Part shown: piece by piece, positions 58,617-64,000 of the stretch
How the letters are laid out: each line of letters starts with the position of its first letter
Numbering within the stretch: the first letter of the stretch is position 1
NCBI GenBank assembly: GCA_963829135.1
Contig: CAWHHO010000004.1
Location: 400,582 to 464,581 of the forward strand
Length of the DNA: 64,000 nucleotides
From: Kumtagia sp963829135
Lineage (GTDB): Bacteria; Pseudomonadota; Alphaproteobacteria; Rhizobiales; Rhizobiaceae
Reading direction: 5' to 3'
Position numbers and translations under genes: made by a program
Notes under the pieces: model-generated
Told to the model about the DNA's origin: nothing
The model's input: the letters and a program-made list of their open reading frames with translations, nothing else
Databases searched by the model: none

Positions 58617-59389
58617 AGGCGAACAGCAAACGCATTGGCTTTGATCGTTGGCCTTCGCGTCGACCCGTCCGGGTTCAGCGAACCTCTCGACTGTCGGCAA
58701 AGTCGGATCGTCCTCAGGTTGGGGCGCCAAACTGGAAGCTTCGGGACGCATTCTTTCGCGCACTTATCCATCACGGCGACGTCGATGGCGTCTACGAGTT
58801 TGCCATCCTGATATTGAGGTATTGGCGTGACCCCAATCTGATGAGTCTGCTGGCAAACGTTGTCGATCGCTCGATGCCAATTGACGTCAATGCTCGGCTC
58901 TCGAGGCGGCGTGGTCGACCGTCACTCGGAGTAGTCGACTTCAGTGCAATGATCCAGAACGGCGACGTCGATGGCGTCCATGAGTTTGCGATCCGCATAC
59001 TGAGAGATCGCAGCGATGCCGAGTCCTTGCAACTGTTGGCGAACGTCGTGTCTCGCAATGTAAGAACAGGCGTTAATATCAGTTTTGCGCGGCGACGTGG
59101 GCGACAGTACGGCGGGGAGCGGCTCGTCGAGTGCAATGTTCTGACCGGGAGGGGGCGACAGAGGCGGAAGGAATCTGTTTCTCGTGTTGAGATTGCAATC
59201 GCAGTCCTAACTCGATTGCCCGAACGACTGAACGGGCGTGATCTGATCGACCGCACCGGCATCATGGCGGTAATCGGAGAGGTCGCGACCATCTGCGGGA
59301 TCCGCAATGACGCCGTGCGCGACTGCTTCGATCAGCACTCGCGTCAATTGGCATTGCAAAGGGTCTTTGGCGCGCCGGCGCAGTGGTGA
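58613..59389 (+). CDS. Hypothetical element protein with an internal duplication
   Basis: This 258-residue protein is not recognised. Residues about 46-103 (ALIHHGDVDGVYEFAILILR ... LLANVVDRSMPIDVN ... RRRGRPS) and 109-164 (AMIQNGDVDGVHEFAIRILR ... LLANVVSRNVRTGVN ... RRRGRQY) are a tandem duplication. The underlying DNA also matches closely over about 45 bases (58778 versus 58962), so the duplication is recent. Basic RRRGR ends suggest nucleic acid binding, but this is only a guess. The C-terminal part (NGRDLIDRTGIMAVIGEVAT) is helical. It starts within the integrase stop (ATGA) and is translationally coupled. Confidence 0.6.
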   Translation: MKANSKRIGFDRWPSRRPVRVQRTSRLSAKSDRPQVGAPNWKLRDAFFRALIHHGDVDGVYEFAILILRYWRDPNLMSLLANVVDRSMPIDVNARLSRRRGRPSLGVVDFSAMIQNGDVDGVHEFAIRILRDRSDAESLQLLANVVSRNVRTGVNISFARRRGRQYGGERLVECNVLTGRGRQRRKESVSRVEIAIAVLTRLPERLNGRDLIDRTGIMAVIGEVATICGIRNDAVRDCFDQHSRQLALQRVFGAPAQW

Positions 59390-59481
59390 CAATTGGGCGT
59401 ATTTGCTGACCACTAACTCTTGCCCGGATCGGAAGAAGACCGCCTAATATCACCGACCATCACGCGCAAGCAGAGATGGTC

Positions 59482-59784
59482 ATGTCAAAGCCCTACCCAC
59501 CCTCCATATTGCCCGATGACGGTCGAGTGGCCTACTCGATCGAGGAGGTGGGCGAGATGTTCGCGCTCTCCAAGTCGACCGTCCAACGCCGTCTCAAGAG
59601 CGGCAACTTTCCGAGCATTCGCTCGGTTGGCCGCCGCCTAATCCTTCGGGCTGGCCTTCTCGAGTATGTTCAAAAGGCTGTAGAAGACGAGCGGGACAAG
59701 CGAGCCGCGACCGCCCGCCGCAGCGAAGCCTCTGGTCATCAAGCGCTGCCTTCGGTGGATCTCCCGCAAAAGCGCGGAGGCTGA
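59482..59784 (+). CDS. Excisionase-like helix-turn-helix DNA-binding protein
   Basis: This protein of about 100 residues has a MerR/excisionase-type HTH: VAYSIEEVGEMFALSKSTVQ RRLKSGNFPSIRSVGRRLILR, where the last beta-hairpin is the wing. This is the HTH_17 pattern found in Xis proteins and AlpA-like regulators of satellite elements. It lies two genes after the integrase, the expected place. ATG 59476 is an alternative start six bases upstream. It probably controls excision or transcription of the element. Confidence 0.82.
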   Translation: MSKPYPPSILPDDGRVAYSIEEVGEMFALSKSTVQRRLKSGNFPSIRSVGRRLILRAGLLEYVQKAVEDERDKRAATARRSEASGHQALPSVDLPQKRGG

Positions 59785-59787
59785 ATA

Positions 59788-60311
59788 ATGGGCCGGCGCA
59801 GCGACTTTCCCCGCATACCGAAGGATGCATATAGGACACCGGCATCGGCGGCCCTTCGGCTGACGCCATTTCTTCCGCCGAATACACACTTCATAGAGCC
59901 GTGTGCAGGCGATGGAACTCTAGTTCGCCACCTCGAGGGCCAAGGTCATGCGTGGGCGCGTTCGACGTCGAGCCCCGGCACTCCTCAATAGTGGAACGCG
60001 ACGCGCTTTCGCTTACTGCAGACGAAATCTGCGCAGCCGACTGCTTCATCACCAACTTGCCGTGGAGCCGAGAACTCCTGCATCCCCTGATCGGGCACCT
60101 GCGCCAGCTGTTGCCCCTGTGGACTATCATCGATGCCAACTGGGCACACACACGACAAGCTGGGGTCCATCTGATCCACTGTTCCCGCATCATTTCCATC
60201 GGGCGGGTTTTGTGGATTCCCGGGACCGCTTCGGCCGGAAAGGAAGATTCTGCCTGGTACCGGTTTGAGGCCGATCCTGTCGAAACGATTTTCTTGGGGA
60301 GGGCCGCCTAA
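59788..60311 (+). pseudogene. SAM-dependent methyltransferase-like phage protein with a frameshift
   Basis: The N-terminal part (RIPKDAYRTPASAALRLTPF, FIEPCAGDGTLVRHLEGQGH) has a class I methyltransferase nucleotide motif E-P-C-A-G-D-G. The frame breaks near 59950, and the rest continues in another frame: CVGAFDVEPRHSSIVERDAL, FITNLPWSRELLHPLIGHLR, where N-L-P-W corresponds to the catalytic N/D-P-P-Y/W motif of adenine methylases. The span is 3n+2, so one lost base explains it. The combined length of about 174 residues matches phage methyltransferase-like proteins. Its function, if the frameshift is an error, would be DNA adenine methylation or only a substrate-binding relic. Confidence 0.7.
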
Positions 60312-61129
60312 TGCAGCTCCTCTCGTCTTCGACGGCAGGCTGGCGCAGTGTCTGGCAAGTGCATTCCGCTGTGGATTTGTTTCCGGCGCTGGCTCCTGAC
60401 CAGCTCACTGACCTTGCGGAAGACATTCGCAAGAACGGGCTGCTCCACCCGGTTATCTACTGCAAGAAGCCGGATGGCACCCACATACTAATCGACGGCC
60501 GCAGCAGGCTCGATGCCCTCGAGCTTCTTGGTCTGCTGAAAATTACCAACGGCCAGATGACGATCGACGGAATGGCCGATGGGACTTGGAAGCGCGAGGA
60601 CCCGGATGCCGCAGCAGACCCAATTGCGTATGTCATAAGTGCCAACATTCGCCGCAGGCACCTTGACCGCGATCAGCGGCGCAGCGTCCTTGAGCAGCTG
60701 ATCGAAACGGATCCGACAAAGTCGGCACGCCAGGTTGCCAGGCTGGCGGGCGTGTCGCCGACTACGGCTGTTGCTGTTCGAGATGCCTTGGTACTCAGGG
60801 GAGACGTGTCCAAACTGGACACGTCCACCGACAGCCTCGGCCGCCAACAGCCCACACACAAGGTGAAAGCGAAGATGGCGCGGGCATCTCCACCATCTCG
60901 TTTCTTAACCCCGAACTCTTCTCGACGCAGTCCAGGAAGCTGCGAGCGCGATCAGATTGCGAGTGCTCTCCACGCGTTCGCAGCAAAATGCCTCGATGTG
61001 GAACCCCAGAGCTTCCTGAGTTCATACAGCGAGACCAAACGCATCGACATTCTCGGCTCGGCACGCATTGCCCGGAATTGGCTCGATACTCTGCTCAATC
61101 ACAAGGCCGGGGGTCGAACCGATGGATAA
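60311..61129 (+). CDS. ParB-like nuclease-domain protein
   Basis: This 272-residue protein starts at ATG 60311, overlapping the stop of the methyltransferase-like gene by one base (TAATG). The N-terminal ParB/Srx domain is visible as LTDLAEDIRKNGLLHPVIYC followed by GTHILIDGRSRLDALELLGL. A helix-turn-helix follows (SARQVARLAGVSPTTAVAVRDAL), as in partition-type and phage ParB-like regulators. The C-terminal ~90 residues are unstructured or basic. A role in element maintenance or transcription is likely; whether it has nuclease activity is unknown. Confidence 0.85.
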   Translation: MQLLSSSTAGWRSVWQVHSAVDLFPALAPDQLTDLAEDIRKNGLLHPVIYCKKPDGTHILIDGRSRLDALELLGLLKITNGQMTIDGMADGTWKREDPDAAADPIAYVISANIRRRHLDRDQRRSVLEQLIETDPTKSARQVARLAGVSPTTAVAVRDALVLRGDVSKLDTSTDSLGRQQPTHKVKAKMARASPPSRFLTPNSSRRSPGSCERDQIASALHAFAAKCLDVEPQSFLSSYSETKRIDILGSARIARNWLDTLLNHKAGGRTDG

Positions 61130-61373
61130 GCGAAGCATCGCACCGATAGCAGGCAAACCATGGAAGGACCCGAGTTGTTGTTTTGCAGGATGGTCGACGA
61201 CTCCACTTTCGGTACCTGTGCCGCGCCAGGCGATTGAGTTGCAAGTTCGGACCGTGCGTCCGCGACCCCACGCAATTCGTTCGTGCACTTCTTCCCAGGG
61301 GGCCGCCGGTCGAGAAGGCAGGCTCAAACAGAAAGCAAAAATCAACGCCTCAACACTAACAAGGAATAGATCC

Positions 61374-62048
61374 ATGCCCATCAAGCTCACACCCAGTTTC
61401 CCTCCATGGGCAAGATTAAAGGTCAGCACTGGTAATCTTGCGTTCGGTGTTCCCGGTGGTGACACCGGCGAAGTTCGGTTTGCCGGCCTGCAGCTTGCGA
61501 TTGATTTCGAGCGCTCGCTGCCCGGATGGTTACACATTACCGAGAATGGGCCCGATTTTGTGCCGGGTCTCCTGAATCATCCGCTGCCCATCCAGCCAAG
61601 TTCCGAGCATGTGCCGACCTTGATGTTACATCTATGGTCGCCGAAGGTGCTTGGTGACCGTATATACACAATCTGCGACAAGTCCGCGGCATATCGCACG
61701 TTCGTCGAAGAACAATACAATGCGTGCGAGCCTCTGTTCGGGGAAGGAAAGATCCCGCTCTTCAAGATCCTTGAAACACCCATCGTTCAAATGAGTCGTG
61801 GTGCCTCAATTGAAATTTTGTCCATGGTTGAGACTTGGATCAAACGGCCTCCTCAGTTTGATAAGGCCATCGCAGTGCGTGACGCAAACATTGCTTTTGC
61901 GAGGCCGAGAACAACAACCGGTTCTGCTACCGCGGACGATCATCAAGCTGATTCCACCCCCGGGCCTGACCCTACGCGCGGAGAGCCGCCCACGGACGGC
62001 GCCCCGCCGATCACTGAGAATGAGATCGATCCTGACACCCCTTTCTGA
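61374..62048 (+). CDS. Hypothetical element protein
   Basis: This 224-residue protein is not recognised. ATG 61374 follows AAGGAATAGATCC. The N-terminal region (PIKLTPSFPPWARLKVSTGN, VRFAGLQLAIDFERSLPGWL) is beta-rich, and the C-terminal ~60 residues are acidic, Pro/Thr-rich and probably disordered (PDPTRGEPPTDGAPPITENE). The frame is open from 61122, overlapping the ParB-like gene end, but those 84 extra residues have poor composition, so 61374 is preferred. The stretch 61130-61373 thus has no certain gene. Confidence 0.55.
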   Translation: MPIKLTPSFPPWARLKVSTGNLAFGVPGGDTGEVRFAGLQLAIDFERSLPGWLHITENGPDFVPGLLNHPLPIQPSSEHVPTLMLHLWSPKVLGDRIYTICDKSAAYRTFVEEQYNACEPLFGEGKIPLFKILETPIVQMSRGASIEILSMVETWIKRPPQFDKAIAVRDANIAFARPRTTTGSATADDHQADSTPGPDPTRGEPPTDGAPPITENEIDPDTPF

Positions 62049-62081
62049 GCAACTCGAGTTGACCGGCTTCGAGGAGGTGCC

Positions 62082-62939
62082 ATGTTTGATTTTCGTGCGC
62101 TCAACGTCATGCTCGCGGGAAAAGATGTTGCTGATGTTGCATGTCCGTACTGCGGGCCTGGTCGCCATGCATTGAGGAACCAAACTCGCAGAGTATTGCG
62201 ACTTTGGTTTCGTCCCGGTTTTATCTCATTTCACTGTACCCGGTGCGGTGCGCACGGCTTTGTGCTGGAAGAAGGCCGCGAAACGGTCGATCGAGAAATG
62301 TGGCAACGCCAGCGTGTCGATATTGCCGCACGCAAAACGGAGGCAGCGGCTCTTCAACTCGACAAGGCACGTTGGCTTTGGAAAATGCGCCGATCAGTTT
62401 GTGGAACGCCGGCGGAGCGCTATTTGCGTGAAGTGCGCCATGTCACCTGCGCACTCCAGCCGACCGTGGGCTTCCTTCAAGCGCGTGGCAACCACCCACC
62501 CGCACTAATAGCAGCATTCGGTGCCGCAATTGAACACCAAGCGGGTGTGCTTTCCCTTGCAGAAAATGACGTGCGAGGCGTTCATCTCACCCGCCTGCGC
62601 CCAGATGGGAGCGGAAAAGCTGAAAACCCATCCAAGATCATGATCGGCCAGTCAACTGGCTGGCCCATCGTCCTTTCTCCTACGAACGACCTCTTGGGGC
62701 TTGCGATCGGTGAAGGTGTCGAGGACGTCCTGAGCGCTTATCAATGCAGTGGGCTTGGCGCATGGGCGGCGGGTTGCGCCTCTCGTCTACCTGCGCTGGC
62801 CGATGTGGTCCCGGCTTGGATAAATTGTGTCACCATTATCGTAGATCCCGACGATGCGGGGCGCAAATACGCAGTCGGCCTTGCTGAGCGGCTATGCCGA
62901 CGGGGCATTCACGCTGAGTTGTCGGAAGGACCGGTGTAG
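62082..62939 (+). CDS. Zinc-finger and toprim-domain primase-like protein
   Basis: This 285-residue protein has a zinc ribbon at the N-terminus (ACPYCGPGRH ... FHCTRCGAHGF) and a C-terminal toprim domain: LAIGEGVEDVLSAYQCSGLG with the metal-binding Glu, and VTIIVDPDDAGRKYAVGLAE with the Asp-x-Asp pair. This is the layout of the primase part of phage/plasmid primase-helicase systems. GAGGAGGTGCC precedes the ATG. It overlaps the helicase gene by one base (TAGTG), so the two form one module for element DNA replication. Confidence 0.86.
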   Translation: MFDFRALNVMLAGKDVADVACPYCGPGRHALRNQTRRVLRLWFRPGFISFHCTRCGAHGFVLEEGRETVDREMWQRQRVDIAARKTEAAALQLDKARWLWKMRRSVCGTPAERYLREVRHVTCALQPTVGFLQARGNHPPALIAAFGAAIEHQAGVLSLAENDVRGVHLTRLRPDGSGKAENPSKIMIGQSTGWPIVLSPTNDLLGLAIGEGVEDVLSAYQCSGLGAWAAGCASRLPALADVVPAWINCVTIIVDPDDAGRKYAVGLAERLCRRGIHAELSEGPV

Positions 62940-64000
62940 TGCCGCGCGATCTGAACGATATCCTCCAAACTCATGGAGAAGACGCCGTCAGGGCCCATCT
63001 GGACGAAAATCGTAGACTGCTTGAGCACTTCCATCCCGTAGGTACCTCATCCACCATTGTCAAAAGCCAGCCGCAAACCGCTATTGAAGCACATGGCTTC
63101 GTTTGGCGTGATCCAAGTACGATACCAAGACGCGAGTGGCTCTATCCCGGCCTCTATGTTCGTCAATTTGTTTCCGCGACGATTGCCGCCGGTGCTGTAG
63201 GCAAGACTGGACTTTGCGTAGCCGAGCTCATCTCAGTAGTGCTGGGCCGCGACCTGCTGGGGATTGGCCGCAACTTCCGCGTGGGCAGCATGATGCGCGG
63301 TTGGTATTGGAACGGTGAGGATGGCCTGTTGGAGATGGAGCGGCAGGTGCATGCGCTCATGCTGCACTTCGGCATACAGCCCGACGATCTAGCAGGGCGA
63401 CTGTTTCTTGATAGTGGCCGTGATATGAAGATCGACCTCGTGCGCGAAAACCCACGAGGCGGGTTTCTCATCAATACCGATGCCAAGAAGCAGCTGGTTG
63501 AAACCATTGGCCAGAACGTGATTGATTTAGCCATCTTCGATCCGTTGGCAAACTTCGCCACCGCGAACGTAAATAGCAATGAGGTCATGAACGCTATCGT
63601 AAGCACATGCGGGGAAATTGCATCGGCTTGCGACTGTGCGGATCCGGACTGGTGCATCACCCTCGCAAGTCAGGTGGAGCCGAAATCACTTCAGAGGATG
63701 CGCGCGGCGGATCGGCCCTTGTTGCTGCCACGCGGGTGACACGCGTTCTAAATCGGATGACCAAGAATGAAGCCGAGGCCGCAGGCATCAGTGGCAACGC
63801 CCATCGGCGTTACTTCCGGGTTAGCGCGGACAAAATCAACCTGACACCGCCTGAAGACGACGTAACGTGGCGCTATTTGCAGTCAGTAATGCTCCCCAAC
63901 GGCGTTGTTGATGATTTTATCGATCCCAATGGCGACAGCGTTCGAGTGGTTGTCAAATGGGAGTGGCCTAACGCCTTTGCCGACCTTCGCAGTGAGCAGA
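62939..64000 (+). CDS. RepA-like hexameric replicative helicase (AAA), frameshifted near 63645 and cut by the window
   Basis: This ATPase of the RepA/AAA_25 group unwinds DNA for plasmid or element replication. The GTG start at 62939 overlaps the primase stop. The Walker A region reads TIAAGAVGKTGLCVAEL near residue 85, and the Walker B region is VIDLAIFDPLANFA near residue 200. At about 63640-63650 the frame shifts: the family-typical continuation (LVHHPRKSGGAEITSEDARG, then VTRVLNRMTKNEAEAAGISG and on) is in another frame and stays open to base 64000. As written the first frame stops at 63739. A single lost base explains this. The gene's 3' end lies outside the window. Confidence 0.78.

Larger units (their letters stand above)
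57260..64000 (+). mobile_element. Left part of an integrated genetic element (integrase to replication module)
   Basis: The co-directional genes are a DUF4102 integrase, an internally duplicated protein, an excisionase-like HTH protein, a methyltransferase-like gene, a ParB-like protein, an unknown protein, a toprim primase and a RepA-like helicase. They overlap or sit tightly (ATGA, TAATG, TAGTG junctions). This is the layout of satellite prophages and integrative elements. Base composition is somewhat lower in GC than in the core region. The left limit is approximate and the right end is outside the window. Confidence 0.75.

Noticed and set aside
61122..61373. N-terminal extension of the hypothetical element protein from ATG 61122
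   Set aside because: Residue composition is poor and there is a good ribosome-binding site at 61374.

Overview
The window looks like a chromosomal segment of an alphaproteobacterium of the order Hyphomicrobiales (Rhizobiales), most like Mesorhizobium or a related Phyllobacteriaceae. The reasons are the cytochrome c maturation genes (ccmF-ccmH) followed by degP, a response regulator/histidine kinase pair and glnE (an order I recall from rhizobia), an Omp2/RopA-type porin, a host-attachment-family protein, a leucine-degradation cluster, high GC with rhizobial codon use, and rhizobial-type palindromic repeats. No rRNA, tRNA or CRISPR array was found.

Region by region: (1) 1-11.4 kb is core: ccmF (5' cut by the window), ccmH, a class III cyclase, a small lipoprotein, degP, a two-component pair and glnE. 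(2) 11.4-18.3 kb has an EF-hand protein, a PIN/Phd toxin-antitoxin pair, a PAS histidine kinase, a VapB antitoxin whose VapC has been deleted to a stub, and aminopeptidase N. (3) 18.5-31.1 kb is mixed metabolism: a lone CoxL-like molybdenum hydroxylase, a DMT exporter, a SnoaL-like protein, a family-4 uracil-DNA glycosylase, ETF-ubiquinone oxidoreductase, two paralogous DUF922 proteins around an endo/exonuclease/phosphatase protein, a frameshifted AMP nucleosidase and small secreted proteins. (4) 31.4-42.3 kb holds a lone LivJ-type binding protein and the leucine catabolic genes ivd-mccB and mccA. mccB and mccA are separated by a 4.9-kb insert with a VOC protein, a GST, a GST remnant, a repeat-riddled hypothetical gene and an AT-richer two-gene cassette of unknown function. 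(5) 42.4-46.4 kb has an ECF42-type sigma factor with its DGPF/YciI partner, a VOC gene with the same promoter motif, acylphosphatase and a HisC-like aminotransferase. (6) 46.5-51.7 kb is a ribose-type ABC sugar operon with a LacI regulator and two perfect operators; the genes are broken by many small indels. (7) 52.2-57.0 kb has a YghU-type GST, a NarL-type regulator, a host-attachment protein, an orphan tyrosine integrase and a porin. (8) 57.3-64.0 kb is the left end of an integrated element: DUF4102 integrase, an internally duplicated protein, an excisionase-like HTH protein, a frameshifted methyltransferase-like gene, a ParB-like protein, and a toprim primase plus RepA-like helicase replication module running off the window.

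The most interesting signals are: the translationally coupled two-gene cassette of unknown function (37.8-39.4 kb), possibly a defence or toxin-type pair; palindromic repeat elements that stay in frame inside two protein genes, one of them inside the ATPase domain of a histidine kinase; a shared, identically spaced promoter motif that suggests a small ECF42 regulon; and the very local cluster of frameshifts in the sugar ABC operon, which is either a sequence-quality problem or very recent inactivation. All functional assignments come from reading motifs in the translated sequence. No database search was run.
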